From NCBI RefSeq assembly GCF_003387475.1, contig NZ_QUNO01000029.1:1-64000 (forward strand): DNA of 64,000 nt, given 5' to 3'. Made by a program: the position numbers and the translations under genes. Within the stretch, counting starts at the first letter, position 1. Every line of letters starts with the position of its first letter. Below the pieces are notes generated by a model, which had not been told where the DNA came from, ran no database searches, and was given only the letters and a program-made list of their open reading frames with translations. Shown in pieces: positions 37,696-48,800 of this stretch. The DNA comes from Kutzneria buriramensis. GTDB taxonomy: Bacteria; Actinomycetota; Actinomycetes; Mycobacteriales; Pseudonocardiaceae.

Positions 37696-38195
37696 ATACC
37701 CGATCGTTCTTCCTGGCCGGGCTCATGCAAGGAGCCAGGTCGGGGGCCGACGTGGCCGACCAGGACTACCGGCGGCGGCTCCGCGACGTGATCGAACGGC
37801 ACGAGCCGGACGCCGTCGTGCACGACCCCGTCGAGATTCTCATCGGGTGGTTCGCCGCGGACGAGGGCCGGATCCGCGCGGCGCACGCGGCACTGGCCAA
37901 GCGGCCGGTGATCCGGCGGGACGAGCTCGATCCCGAGGTGCTGGACCTGATCGGCGGTTTCCACAAACTCACCGATCTCGCCGCCGCCTCGGACGTCTGC
38001 GTCGCGTGGTTGCCCGGCCGGGAACCGAGCATGGGCACGGCGGCCGAGATGCAGCGCGCCTACCTGGCCGGACGCACGGTCGTGGCGATCACCAAGATGC
38101 GCCAGACGCTCGCGATCCTGGCATGCTCGACGGTGATCCTGCCGGATCTCGACGCGTTCGAGCAGTGGCTGGTGTCGGCCGGGGTATCGGCGTGA
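37692..38195 (+). CDS. Nucleoside 2-deoxyribosyltransferase-like protein
   Basis: This 167-aa protein has a Rossmann-like fold of the NDT/DNPH1 type. It begins with the strand SFFLAGLMQGA, has VHDPVE in the middle and the most diagnostic block AWLPGREPSMGTAAEM, whose Glu aligns with the catalytic Glu of NDT-family enzymes, followed by GRTVVAITKM. NDT enzymes exchange bases on deoxynucleosides, and relatives hydrolyse nucleotide N-glycosidic bonds. The ATG is in an ATGA overlap with the preceding gene and the end overlaps the AMP-ligase gene, so it is an integral operon member. A nucleotide-derived building block or a repair/sensing role are both open. Confidence 0.72.
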   Translation: MNTRSFFLAGLMQGARSGADVADQDYRRRLRDVIERHEPDAVVHDPVEILIGWFAADEGRIRAAHAALAKRPVIRRDELDPEVLDLIGGFHKLTDLAAASDVCVAWLPGREPSMGTAAEMQRAYLAGRTVVAITKMRQTLAILACSTVILPDLDAFEQWLVSAGVSA

Positions 38196-39916
38196 AGCCG
38201 GGGGACACGCGGGATGTGGCGGATACGGCGCTGGGTCCTGCTCTGGCGGTGACCCGTGCCGCGGTGGTGCGACCGGACGGGATCGCCATGACGTTCGTCG
38301 ACTACTCCACCGACCGCGGCGGGCTGGAAACCAGCCTGACCTACCGGGACTTGGCGGAGCGAAGCGCCGCGGTGGCGGCCGGCCTGCTGGAGAACACCGA
38401 CCCGGGCGGGCGGGCCGCGATCCTGTGTGGACACGGCGTCGACTACGTCGCCGCGTTTCTCGGTTGCTTGCGCGCCGGCGTGATCGGCGTGCCACTGTTC
38501 GCGCCGGAGCCGTTCCGGTCGGCCGACCGGCTGCTCGACGTGATCGCCGACTGCACGCCCGAGATCGTCCTGACCAGCGGCAAACACGCTGACGCTGTGC
38601 AGGAGTTGCTCGCCTCGCCCCGGCTTTCGACACTGCCGAAGGAGGTCATGCTGGTCGATGAGACCACGCCCGACGCCCGGACGGCATTGCCCGGTCCACC
38701 TGGCGGCGACGCCGTGGCGTACCTGCAATACACCTCGGGCTCGACCAGAGCGCCGGCCGGCGTGCAGGTCACCCACCGCAACCTGGTGGCCGGCGCTGCG
38801 CAACTGGCCGGCTGGGTGCCTGCGGACGAATCGTCGAGCCTGGTCAGCTGGCTGCCGTTCTTCCATGACATGGGCCTGATGTTCTCGGTCGTGCTGCCGT
38901 TGGCGAGCATGATCCCGGTGACGTGCTTGGCTCCGCTGGCGTTCATCCAGCAACCTCGACGCTGGCTGGAGTTGCTCACCACCCACCGCGCCACCGGCAC
39001 GATGTCGCCGAACTTCGGGCTCGACCTGTGTGTCGACCGTGTCGGACCACACCAGCGCGCCGGAATCGACCTGTCCGCGCTGCGAACGCTGGGCAACGGC
39101 TCGGAACAAGTTCGTCCCAAGACGCTGTCCCGGTTCACCGAAGCCTTCCAGGACTACGGATTCCGGCACGAAGCCCACTGCCCGGGGTACGGCTTGGCCG
39201 AGGCGACCCTGGTGGTGACCGGGCACGACCCGGGGCAGCCGCCGCACATCGGCGCCTTCGACAGGCAGGAGCTCTCCGCCGGCCGGATCCGGCCGGTGAA
39301 CGTGACCGATCCGCGAGCCCAGCTGATCGTCAGCTCGGGCCGGCCGATCCGGCAGGAAGTCCGGATCGTGCACCCCCAAACAGGCGCCGAGACGGACGCC
39401 GTCGGCGAGATCCGGGTGCGCGGCAACAACGTCTGCGCCGGATACTGGAGGCAACCCGAGCGATCTGCCGAGACGTTCGGCGCAGGCAACGCCGAGGAGG
39501 CAGGATGGCTGCGCACCGGCGACCTCGGGTTCCTCAGGGACGGCAGGCTGTACGTCACGGGCAGGCTCCGTGACCTGATCATCATTGACGGCCGCAACCA
39601 TCAGCCGGCGGACATCGAGGCCACGGTCGAGGAGGCGTGCCCGCAGTTGCGTCAAGGGCGGGTGGTCGCCTTCGCCTCCGAGATCGACGACGCGGAGCAC
39701 CTTGTCGTGGTCGCCGAACTGCTGTCGCCGACTTCCACCGTCGACGTCGGCGCTATCCGGGCGGCAGTGCGCGCAAGCGTGTCCGAACGTCACGGCGTGC
39801 GCGTCCACATCGTCGCCCTGGTGCGAAAAGGCATGGTGCCGATCACCTCGAGCGGCAAACTCCGCCGGCAGGAGGCCCGGACCCGGTTCGAGGGCGGCGG
39901 GTTCGAGCGTGGCTGA
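38192..39916 (+). CDS. Fatty acyl-AMP ligase (FAAL-like)
   Basis: This protein is about 574 aa, an ANL-superfamily adenylating enzyme. The P-loop-like motif is YTSGSTRAPAGV. The segments VPLFAPEPFRS, SWLPFFHDMGLMF and MSPNFGLDLCV are typical of FAAL enzymes rather than acyl-CoA ligases. The C-terminal domain has GRNHQPADIE and SSGKLRRQEAR with the catalytic Lys. FAALs make acyl-AMP from free fatty acids and load it onto an ACP; the next gene begins with an ACP domain, an ideal acceptor. The start is GTG at 38192 within a GTGA overlap. It probably sets the lipid starter of this pathway. Confidence 0.92.
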   Translation: MKPGDTRDVADTALGPALAVTRAAVVRPDGIAMTFVDYSTDRGGLETSLTYRDLAERSAAVAAGLLENTDPGGRAAILCGHGVDYVAAFLGCLRAGVIGVPLFAPEPFRSADRLLDVIADCTPEIVLTSGKHADAVQELLASPRLSTLPKEVMLVDETTPDARTALPGPPGGDAVAYLQYTSGSTRAPAGVQVTHRNLVAGAAQLAGWVPADESSSLVSWLPFFHDMGLMFSVVLPLASMIPVTCLAPLAFIQQPRRWLELLTTHRATGTMSPNFGLDLCVDRVGPHQRAGIDLSALRTLGNGSEQVRPKTLSRFTEAFQDYGFRHEAHCPGYGLAEATLVVTGHDPGQPPHIGAFDRQELSAGRIRPVNVTDPRAQLIVSSGRPIRQEVRIVHPQTGAETDAVGEIRVRGNNVCAGYWRQPERSAETFGAGNAEEAGWLRTGDLGFLRDGRLYVTGRLRDLIIIDGRNHQPADIEATVEEACPQLRQGRVVAFASEIDDAEHLVVVAELLSPTSTVDVGAIRAAVRASVSERHGVRVHIVALVRKGMVPITSSGKLRRQEARTRFEGGGFERG

Positions 39917-41399
39917 CGTGCAACGGTGGCTGATCGAACGGCTCGCGGCGCACGTCGGTGTGCCGCCCGACCGGATCGACACCGACCGGCCGTTCGCTGA
40001 CTACGGCATCAGCTCGCGGGACGCCGTGGGGATCGCCGGTGAGCTGGAAGACCTCCTGGACCGGCCGATCGAGCCGATCGCCCTGTGGCGACAGCCGACG
40101 ATTCGCAAGCTCGCGGACTCCCTGTCCTCGGCCCACGCACCGCCGAAGACGGGGACGGCAAGGGCTGAGTCGGCGGTCGCCGTCATCGGTATCGGCTGCC
40201 GGTTGCCCGGTGGCGTCGACTCACCGGCCGAGCTCTGGCGATTGCTGATGGCCGGTGATGACGTCGTCACCGCAGTGCCAACCGATCGGTGGGAGGCCTA
40301 TCCCGTCCCGGACGGGACATCGACCGCTGGTGGTTTCCTCACCCGGGTCTACGACTTCGACGCGGAGTTCTTCGGGATCTCGCCCCGGGAAGCCGTCGAG
40401 ATGGATCCGCAGCAGCGCATCCTGCTCGAAGTCGTGTGGGAGGCACTGGAGCACGCGGGAATCCCGCCGGACAGCCTGGCTGGCAGCCGGACCGGTGTGT
40501 TCGTCGGGGCGGCCACCAACGACCACGGCCGGGAACGACTGGCCGACCTGGCCGACATCAGCGGGTGGACCGGAACCGGGGCGGCGGCGAGCGTGCTGGC
40601 CAACCGGGTGTCTTACGTGCTCGACCTGCGGGGCCCGAGTCTGACCGTGGACACGGCTTGTTCGTCGTCACTGGTGGCGCTGCATCTGGCGAAGCGCAGC
40701 CTGGATTCGCGGGAATGCGACCTGGCGATCGTCGCCGGGGTGAACCTGATCCTCTCCCCGGCTGTCACGGTGAACTTCGACCGGTCGGGTGCGTTGGCGC
40801 CGGGCGGGCGTTGCCGTCCGTTCGACGCGGCTGCGGACGGGTACGTCCGAAGCGAGGGCTGCGCCGCGGTCGTGCTGACAAGGCCTGAGGGCTCCGACGG
40901 TCCACACGCGACAGTGGTAGCCAGCGCCGTCAACCAGGACGGCCGGTCGAACGGCCTGATGGCGCCCAATCCGTCGGCGCAGCAGGAGCTACTCGCCGAG
41001 GTGTACTGGGGTATTCCACGCGAAAAGGTCTGCTATGTCGAGGCGCATGGCACCGGGACGCCTCTCGGCGATCCCATCGAGGCGACGGCGCTGGGGTCCG
41101 TGCTGGGTGAGGATCGGGCGCGTCCGCTGCTGATCGGCTCGATCAAGTCGAACCTCGGCCATCTGGAGGCGGCAGCGGGCATCGCCGGTCTGATCAAGGC
41201 GGTGCTGTCGCTCGACCACGGACACATCCCGCCGACACTGCATTACCACAGCCCGAACCCGCACATCGACCTCGATCGGCTGGGGCTAGCCGTGGCGGCC
41301 AAGCCCTCGCCGCTGCCGGCGGGCGGCGGCGCGCTGATCGGGGTCAGCTCCTTCGGATTCGGCGGCGCGAACGCGCACGCTGTGCTCCGCCAACCGTGA
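39909..41399 (+). CDS. ACP-KS didomain polyketide synthase
   Basis: This protein is 496 aa. N-terminal ACP (about 1-80) with the phosphopantetheine site in [11 protein letters not shown], then a complete ketosynthase (about 90-495): active Cys in [10 protein letters not shown], His in EAHGTGT and KSNLGH. It has no AT. FAAL-dependent synthases often start with such an ACP, which takes the acyl-adenylate and feeds the adjacent KS. The extender must come from the AT-DH-KR-ACP protein at 42255, so the two proteins together make one split module with an oxidoreductase gene between them. The GTG start overlaps the FAAL gene by 8 nt. Confidence 0.94.
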   Translation: MADVQRWLIERLAAHVGVPPDRIDTDRPFADYGISSRDAVGIAGELEDLLDRPIEPIALWRQPTIRKLADSLSSAHAPPKTGTARAESAVAVIGIGCRLPGGVDSPAELWRLLMAGDDVVTAVPTDRWEAYPVPDGTSTAGGFLTRVYDFDAEFFGISPREAVEMDPQQRILLEVVWEALEHAGIPPDSLAGSRTGVFVGAATNDHGRERLADLADISGWTGTGAAASVLANRVSYVLDLRGPSLTVDTACSSSLVALHLAKRSLDSRECDLAIVAGVNLILSPAVTVNFDRSGALAPGGRCRPFDAAADGYVRSEGCAAVVLTRPEGSDGPHATVVASAVNQDGRSNGLMAPNPSAQQELLAEVYWGIPREKVCYVEAHGTGTPLGDPIEATALGSVLGEDRARPLLIGSIKSNLGHLEAAAGIAGLIKAVLSLDHGHIPPTLHYHSPNPHIDLDRLGLAVAAKPSPLPAGGGALIGVSSFGFGGANAHAVLRQP

Positions 41400-41415
41400 G
41401 ACACGAGGTTCCACC

Positions 41416-42258
41416 ATGCATTTCGGTGTGATGATGCTCGTCACAGACTTCTCTTTGGACGCGGCGTCGGTGGCCAGGGCGGCCGAGGACCGTGGTTTCG
41501 AGTCGTTCTTCGTCCCCGAACACACCCATGTGCCGGTGAGCATGGCCAGTCCACACCCCGGCGGTGTGGCGGTCCCGCCGGAGACCCTGCAAGGCGTCGA
41601 CCCCTTCATCACGTTGGCCCTCGCCGCCGGGGCCACCACCCGGTTGCGGCTCGGCACAGGCATCTGCCAGGTGCCCATCCGCGATCCGATCCAGTTGGCC
41701 AAGCAGGTGGCCAGCCTGGACGTCGTGTCCGATGGCCGGTTCCTGTTCGGCGTGGGCGCCGGTTGGAACCACGAGGAGATGCTGAACCACGGTGTCGACC
41801 CGCGGACCCGGACCGCTCGGTTGCTGGAACACGTGGTGGTGATGAAGCGTGTCTGGGCCGAGCACGAGGCGTCGTTCGCCGGCCGGTTCGTCAAGTTCGA
41901 TCCGCTGTGGTCGGTGCCGAAACCGGTGCAGCGCCCGCACCCGCCCATTCTCTACGGCGGCAACGGTCCCCGCGCGATCGACCGGGTGCTGGCGCTGGGC
42001 GCCGAGTGGATGCCCTGGCATGCGTTGCTCGGGGATGACTTCGCCGACCGCGTCGCCGAGCTACGGCACCGGGCCGCGGTGGCTGGGCGTATGTCCGTGC
42101 CGGTCACGGTGTTCGGGGTGCCGGCCGACGAGGAGATCATCGACATGTACCGCGAAATCGGCGTCACCCGGTGCGTGTTTCCGCTGCCGCCCGCGTCGGC
42201 CGGGGAAGTCATGTCCATGATGGACTGGTACGCGGAATTGGCCTGGGAGGTTGAATGA
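41416..42258 (+). CDS. F420-type luciferase-like oxidoreductase
   Basis: This 280-aa LLM-family TIM barrel has FESFFVPEHTHVPVS, LRLGTGICQVPIRDPIQLA and GVGAGWNHEEMLNHG, followed by PILYGGNGPRAIDR. This pattern is closest to the 'probable F420-dependent oxidoreductase' group, which lacks a dedicated flavin reductase; none is encoded in this operon. It sits inside a split PKS module and its stop overlaps the next gene in an ATGA junction, so it is likely tied to the chemistry on the growing chain. The cofactor assignment is by similarity only. Confidence 0.88.
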   Translation: MHFGVMMLVTDFSLDAASVARAAEDRGFESFFVPEHTHVPVSMASPHPGGVAVPPETLQGVDPFITLALAAGATTRLRLGTGICQVPIRDPIQLAKQVASLDVVSDGRFLFGVGAGWNHEEMLNHGVDPRTRTARLLEHVVVMKRVWAEHEASFAGRFVKFDPLWSVPKPVQRPHPPILYGGNGPRAIDRVLALGAEWMPWHALLGDDFADRVAELRHRAAVAGRMSVPVTVFGVPADEEIIDMYREIGVTRCVFPLPPASAGEVMSMMDWYAELAWEVE

Positions 42259-45200
42259 TCGGCCTCTTCCCGATATCCGCCCGATCGCCCCAGTCGCTGC
42301 GATCCAACGCGGAACGCCTGGCGCACTGGCTGGAGAACGAGGGCGCCGAGGTCTCGTTGCCGGATGTCGGCTACACCTTGGCCCGGCGGCGAGCCCATCT
42401 CACCGAACGGTTGACCGTCGTCGCCGACGATCGCGAGCAGTTGATCGACCGGCTGCGCCGCGGCGACTACGACCGCGCGACGTCGGCCGCACCGCAGGCC
42501 GGTGCTGTCTTCGTGTTCTCCGGCCACGGCTCGCAGTGGACGGGCATGGGCCGGGAACTGATGACCTGCGAACCCGTGTTCGCCGGCCTGGTCGAGGAGC
42601 TCGAAGACGTCTTCGCCCACGAGTGCGGCCGGGCGCTGTCGGAGCTGATGACCGGTGAGGATCTCGGTTCCGCCAGCATGGCATTGGTTCAGCCGACGCT
42701 GTTCGCCACGCAGGTGGGGTTGGCGAGGACGTGGCAGCACTACGGGATCGAACCGGCGGCGGTCATCGGGCACTCGATGGGTGAGGTTGCCGCGGCAGTG
42801 GTGGCAGGTGCGTTGTCGGCTGCCGATGGAGCGCGGGTGATCTGCCGGCGTTCGGCGCTGATCGAACGGCGGCTGACCGATCACGGTGCTGCCGCCCTTG
42901 TGGAGTTGCCCGCCGCGAAGGTGATGCGGATGATCGGCCCCGACGGCGTGCTCGACCTCGCCGTGTACAGCTCGACCAGGGCGTCCGTGGTGACGGGACG
43001 TCCCGAGGATGTGGAACGGTTCATCGACGGCTGCGAGGCCGTCGGGATCATCGCGCGTCGGGTGCCGGGGGTGCGGTTCGCCGCGCACAGCCGGCACGTC
43101 GACTCCATCATCGACGAGTTGACCACGAGCCTCGGCGATATCGAACCAAGTGGCCTGGTGACCCCCTGTTATGGCACGGCGTTGCCGGGCGCGCCGCCGT
43201 CGTTCGATGCGGGTTACTGGGCGGACAACTTGCGCAATCCGGTTCGGTTCACGCAGGCGTTGCAGGCCGCGGCGGCGGACGGCTACCGGTGTTTCATCGA
43301 GATCTCACCTCATCCGGTCGTGGTGCCCGCCATTGTGGACACATTGGGCGACTCCGGGATCACCGGCGCCTCCGCGCTCTGCTCACTCAGGCGGGAGCAG
43401 CCCGCGCGGCCGACTCTGCTGGCCAACATCGGCCGGGCGCATTGCCGTGGGCTGACCGTCGACTGGGCAACCGTGCACCCCGTCGGCCGGCTAGCCGAGT
43501 TGCCCACGATGGCGTGGAACCGGAAGCGGTACAGGGCGGTCATCCGGCGTTCTGACGACCTGCATCCGCTGCTCGGAGTGCATGTCAAGCTGACCGACCG
43601 GCACATCTGGCAGGCAACTGTGGACCTCGACCACCTGCCTTGGCTTGCCGACCATCGAGTGAACACTCGAGCTGTGCTCCCAGGTTCGGCCTTTGTCGAG
43701 ATGGTCTCCGCCGCTGCCTGCGCGGCATGGGAAGTGCCGATTGGCGCGGTCGAGATGTCCGATCTGGAGTTCCGGCGCCTGCTGCCGTTGTCACGGCCGG
43801 TGACACTGACGACCACCATGTCCCTGTCGGGCGACACCGCGAATGTGGAGATCAGCACGGACTCCGCCGTGCACGCGACCGCAACCGTCCGGCGGGCAGA
43901 CCACCAGGCCGGTAGCGACATCGAAGGTGACATCGCGGCTGTGACCGAGTGGAGGGGCGCCGGCCCTCTCTATGAGCGGCTGCGTTCGACCGGGCAGGAA
44001 CACGGCCCCGCGTTCGCGGGGGTGAACGCCGTGTCCGACGGCTGGTCCACAGTGTCGTGGCCGGACGAGTTGCCTCAGGACGGCCGGTTCACGCTGCATC
44101 CGGCGATGCTCGATGCCTGCATGCACGGGCTTGCCGCGCTGATCGCCGGGGAGAGGACCGGGACAGTTCTGCCGGTCGGGATAGGGAGCGTGCGTGCTCG
44201 GCGCTCACTTGGCCGTGACCTGGTCTGCCGGGCGAGTGTCAAGTCCGCGCAGGACAGCGACACGCTCGCGACCGTTGACGTGTACGAGAAGTCGGGGGCA
44301 TGGATCGCGACACTTGACGGAGTGCGGTTGCGTGAACTTCACGGCTCCCCGTCTTGGGAAGAACTGCTGTACGCCGTTGAGTGGGTCGATTCGCCGCGGA
44401 CCAGTGGACAGACCGGACGGGTCCTCCGAATGCCGGACGGAGTCGACGGCCGGCAACTGGTGCTCGACCTCGCGACGACTCTGCGGGAGATCCTCACAGC
44501 CGGGCCGCCCTACGACCGTGTGATCGTCGCGATCGACGCGGCGAATCCGGAGCACGCCGCCCTGGCCGGTCTGGTTCGAACGCTCCGGCACGAGCATCCG
44601 GAGCTCCCGCTGTCCCTGGTGGACGACCCGGACGGCACCGCGGACATCGCGATGACCACGGAAGACGAGGTCACATACCGAGACGGCAACCGTCGGGCGG
44701 CGCGGCTCATGCCCGTGGCGCTTCCCGCGCGAACGGACTCCGTGCTGGTCCGGCCGGATGGCGCTTACATCGTGACGGGAGGCACCCGCGGCCTCGGACT
44801 GCGGACCGCGGAATGGCTCGCGGAACAGGGCGCCGGCACGATCCTCCTGTGTGGCCGGTCAAGCCCTACGGTCGATGTCGCCAACGCTCTGGTGCTGACC
44901 GGCGACATCACAGAAACCGCCGAACGGGCCGTCGCGCTCGCTGAGAGCAGAGGGCACCGTCTGCGAGGTGTGGTGCACGCCGCCGGCGTGCTGGACGACG
45001 CTCTGCTGGAGGATCTCGACGATGACCGAATCCAGCGCGTGTGGCATCCCAAGGTCCTCGGCGCCCAGCGTCTGCGGGCCGCTCTGGGCGAGGGTTCGCT
45101 CGACTGGTGGGTCAGCTATTCGTCGCTGGCGTCGGTGATCGGTGCCCCCGGACAGGCCGCGCACGCGGCGGCAAACGCGTGGCTCGACGCGTTCGGAACC

Positions 45201-45842
45201 CAGTTGCGCGGCGAGGGCATCCGGGCGATCACCGTCAACTGGGGCCGTTGGTCGGAGATCGGCTCGGTGACCGGCAAGCAGGTCGCCGGGCTTGCCGGGA
45301 TACCGACCAGCACGGGCATGGCGGTCCTCGGGGAGATCCTGGCGAGGGATATCGCCCAGGTCAGTGTGGCAAGGTTCGACAGCGCCGGGCTCGCCGCGGC
45401 GTACCCGCACATCGCCCGGTCGGACTTCTTCGCTCATTTCCACCCCACAGCACGGTTCTCCGTCGACTCGCTTGCCGGGCACAACGACCAGGACCGCCGC
45501 CGGATGGTCGGCACACGGGTGATCGCCCGTGCCGGGGCGGTGCTCGGGTTCGAACCGGGCGAACTGCCCGAAGACCGGCCGCTGGTGCACGCCGGGCTGG
45601 ATTCGCTGGGCGCGGTGAAGATCAAGAACGCGATCCGGGAGGACTTCGCCGTGGAGATCCCGGTCGCCCGCCTGCTTGGCGGCCACACGGTCGCGGAGTT
45701 GACGGACGACGTGATGAACGAGCTCGGGAACGCGACCGGGGACCCGACCGCTGACTCGGCCGTGGCCTCGGCAGCGGCCGACCGTGCGCGCACCCGTGCG
45801 ACGCTGACGGCGAAACGCCGCGCGGTGAGGAGGCGGTCGTGA
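42255..45842 (+). CDS. PKS AT-DH-KR-ACP protein (split-module partner)
   Basis: This protein is 1,195 aa. It starts in the KS-AT linker and carries AT (GHSMGE; specificity motif reads RFAAHSRHVD, nearer the methylmalonyl YASH type than HAFH), DH (HRVNTRAVLP, where the usual Gly is Thr; DACMH intact), KR (GGTRGLG, LDD motif) and ACP (GLDSLGAV). The KR catalytic Tyr position reads GQAAHAAAN, so His stands where Tyr is expected; Ser (SYSS) and Asn remain. There is no KS. KR and DH may be impaired or adapted. It pairs with the KS of the 39909 gene. Coupled by ATGA and GTGA overlaps on both sides. Confidence 0.93.
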   Translation: MIGLFPISARSPQSLRSNAERLAHWLENEGAEVSLPDVGYTLARRRAHLTERLTVVADDREQLIDRLRRGDYDRATSAAPQAGAVFVFSGHGSQWTGMGRELMTCEPVFAGLVEELEDVFAHECGRALSELMTGEDLGSASMALVQPTLFATQVGLARTWQHYGIEPAAVIGHSMGEVAAAVVAGALSAADGARVICRRSALIERRLTDHGAAALVELPAAKVMRMIGPDGVLDLAVYSSTRASVVTGRPEDVERFIDGCEAVGIIARRVPGVRFAAHSRHVDSIIDELTTSLGDIEPSGLVTPCYGTALPGAPPSFDAGYWADNLRNPVRFTQALQAAAADGYRCFIEISPHPVVVPAIVDTLGDSGITGASALCSLRREQPARPTLLANIGRAHCRGLTVDWATVHPVGRLAELPTMAWNRKRYRAVIRRSDDLHPLLGVHVKLTDRHIWQATVDLDHLPWLADHRVNTRAVLPGSAFVEMVSAAACAAWEVPIGAVEMSDLEFRRLLPLSRPVTLTTTMSLSGDTANVEISTDSAVHATATVRRADHQAGSDIEGDIAAVTEWRGAGPLYERLRSTGQEHGPAFAGVNAVSDGWSTVSWPDELPQDGRFTLHPAMLDACMHGLAALIAGERTGTVLPVGIGSVRARRSLGRDLVCRASVKSAQDSDTLATVDVYEKSGAWIATLDGVRLRELHGSPSWEELLYAVEWVDSPRTSGQTGRVLRMPDGVDGRQLVLDLATTLREILTAGPPYDRVIVAIDAANPEHAALAGLVRTLRHEHPELPLSLVDDPDGTADIAMTTEDEVTYRDGNRRAARLMPVALPARTDSVLVRPDGAYIVTGGTRGLGLRTAEWLAEQGAGTILLCGRSSPTVDVANALVLTGDITETAERAVALAESRGHRLRGVVHAAGVLDDALLEDLDDDRIQRVWHPKVLGAQRLRAALGEGSLDWWVSYSSLASVIGAPGQAAHAAANAWLDAFGTQLRGEGIRAITVNWGRWSEIGSVTGKQVAGLAGIPTSTGMAVLGEILARDIAQVSVARFDSAGLAAAYPHIARSDFFAHFHPTARFSVDSLAGHNDQDRRRMVGTRVIARAGAVLGFEPGELPEDRPLVHAGLDSLGAVKIKNAIREDFAVEIPVARLLGGHTVAELTDDVMNELGNATGDPTADSAVASAAADRARTRATLTAKRRAVRRRS

Positions 45843-48800
45843 ACGCCGGGGAATCCATCGCTGTCATCGGGATGGCAGGTCGATTTCCGAAGGCCGGTGA
45901 CCTCGACGAATACTGGGCGAACCTCGTGGCCGGCCGGGACTGTCTCGACGACCTAGGCGAAGGTGAGTTGCGGGCCAACGGTGTTCCCGAGGGTGTGCTG
46001 CGCAACCCCGACTACGTCCGCAGGGCGGCCAGTCTCGCCGGGTTTGCCGAGTTCGACGCGGAGTTCTTCGGTTTCGCACCGGGAATGGCCGCGGCGCTTG
46101 ACCCACAGCAACGGTTGTTCCTCGAAAGCTGTTGGCACGCTTTGGAGGACGCGGCCTACCTGCCGAGTGTTGTCGACGGCGCGATCGGTGTGTTCGGCGC
46201 CGGTTCGTTCACCGGTTACCTACAGCACACCTTGCTGTCGCAGCGCGACCCGCGGCAGTTCCTCGACACGGGTACCTCCACCGCAGTCGTCGAGGCATTG
46301 ACCATGGGGGACAACAACTTCTTTGCCACCAGGGTGGCGCACACGCTGAACCTCCACGGTCCCGCGCTCACCGTGCAGACCGCGTGCTCCAGTTCGCTGG
46401 TCGCGGTACATCTGGCGTGCCAGAGCTTGCTCTTGGGGGAGTGCGACATGGCGTTGGCCGGCGGAATGACGGTGAAGGTGCCGCACCGGGTCGGTTATGT
46501 CCACGACATCGACTCGATGATGTCCGCGGACGGTCGGTGCAGGCCCTTCGACGCGGCGGCGAACGGCACGGTCTTCGGCAGCGGCGGTGGCGCCGTTGTG
46601 CTCAAGAGGCTGTCGGACGCGGTGGCGGACAAGGACAATGTCCGTGCGGTCATCCGTGGCAGTGCCACGAACAACGACGGTTCGCTGAAGATGGGGTTTG
46701 CGGCGCCCAGCGTGCGGATGCAGTCCGCGGTGGTCGCCGAAGCTCTCGCCGTGGCCGGGTTCGAACCACAGGACATCGGATACGTCGAAGCGCACGGAAC
46801 GGGCACCACGCTTGGTGATCCGGTGGAAATGGCCGCTCTGCGGACCGCGCTGCCGACTGCCGAGGACTGCGTGGTGAGCTCGGTCAAGGGCAACATCGGC
46901 CACCTGGAAGCGGCCTCGGGGATCGCCGGGCTCATCAAGGCCGTGCTCGCGCTGGAGAACGGCTGGATCCCCGGTACCGCACACTTCACCGAACCGAATC
47001 GGGAACTGAGGCTCGATGACTCGCCGTTCGTCGTCCGAGCAGACGGCACCGGTTGGGGAGAGCGGCCGAAGATCGCCGGAGTGACCTCGTTGGGCATGGG
47101 CGGCACCAACGCGCATGTGGTCGTCGCGGAAACGCCACGCCGTCCGGAACGGCCCGCGGACCAACGTCCCAGTGTGCTCGTGCTCAGCGCGCGGAACCAG
47201 AACGCGCTCACGGATATGCGGCAAGCCCTGGCTGCCCACCTTCGACGTAAGCCGGAGATCCCGCTGGCAGACGTGGCGCACAGTCTGTCTGTCGGCAGGC
47301 ACCAGTTCGAGCACCGCTTCGCGGTCATGGCGTCGACAGCGGCGGAAGCGGTTGACCTGCTGGAGTCGGGGCAAGGCCTGGCGGACCCGCAACCCGTGCC
47401 GGCAAACCCGGACGCGATGCGCGTTTCCCTACCCGGCTATGCTTTCCAGCGAGAACACCATTGGATAGAGCCCCGTGCGACCGCTGTCGTTCAGGCCAGT
47501 CCGGCAATTCCGGGCGACCACCGCGACGTGCTCGCCGATCTATGGCGGGAGACACTCGGTGTCGACGACGTCGCGCCGAACGACAGCTTCTTCGAGCAGG
47601 GCGGCGACTCCGTCATGGCCACGGCATTTGTGTCACGGGCGCGGACACAGGGAATCGACATGCGCCCCAAGGATCTGTTCGACAACTCGACGTTCGATTC
47701 GCTTGTCGCCCACGTCGAAGCCAGGACCGCGCCGGTCGCGCAACCGGTGGAGGACCGCCGCATCCCCTTGACACCGACGCAGTTGTGGTATCTGAGTGCT
47801 TCCGGGCATCGACAGACACCGTTGCTGTTCCGGCTCGCGCCCGACTTGGATCGAGCGATCGTGCAACGGGCTGTCGCGGCGGTCACCGCACGGCACGATG
47901 CGTTGGGCCTGGTCCCGACAATGTCGCATGGCGTGTGGTACCAGGAGAGGCGCGAGCTGCGGAGAGAACTGCCATTGGTCACCGCTGACGTCGACAGCCT
48001 GAAGACAGCCGATGCGGTGCTGGACCTCGTCGGCGAAACAGCCTTCGTGGACACGGTTGACGCCGTCTTCCTTGCCGTGGTGGTAAATCAGGTGGATCGA
48101 GCGTCCGCGCGGATCCTCACCGAAGAGCTCATCACGGCGTGCGATCATCTCCTCGCCGGAAACGCGGTGACGCTGCCCGAGACGACGGCCTGGGCGCGAT
48201 GGGCCCGGTACACGCAGGACCTGGTGAACGACCAGAGCCTGTTCGCCGAGCTGGACCATTGGACGGCGACTCTCGACGTTCCACCCGACGGTCTGTCCGT
48301 GTCGAATCCTGCTGGACCATGGCAGGTGCTCAGGTACGCCGCCAAGGCTGAACCGCTGACCGCCGTTCGGCGCCGCGCACAGGCCAAATGGGCAGAACTC
48401 CTGCTCACCGCCATGACCTCGGCCTGGCATCGGCTCACCGGACGAACCACGATGACTGTGGACGTGCTGGGCAGCGTCCGGCAGGCAAACCCGGCGATGA
48501 GCCTCGACAGGTCAGTGGGACTGTACTCGGCGATCTACCCGGTCACCTTCACCGCGGCGGAGAACAGGCTCGACGCCGTCCGGCAGTCCTGGCGAGATGT
48601 TCCCCGGCACGGCCTGGGTTATGGCGTGCTTCGCCACCTCTACGGCCCGACGGCAGAGCGCTTCCGCGACCTACCCGAGCCCAGCGTGTTGTTCGCTGCA
48701 CAAGGGGCAGTAGGCAGGCCCGTCCGCGCGTCCCGTCAACCGCTTTCCCGGATGGCTCTGGACGTTGCCCCGACCGGTCGCCACCCTGTCGAGGTGCGTT

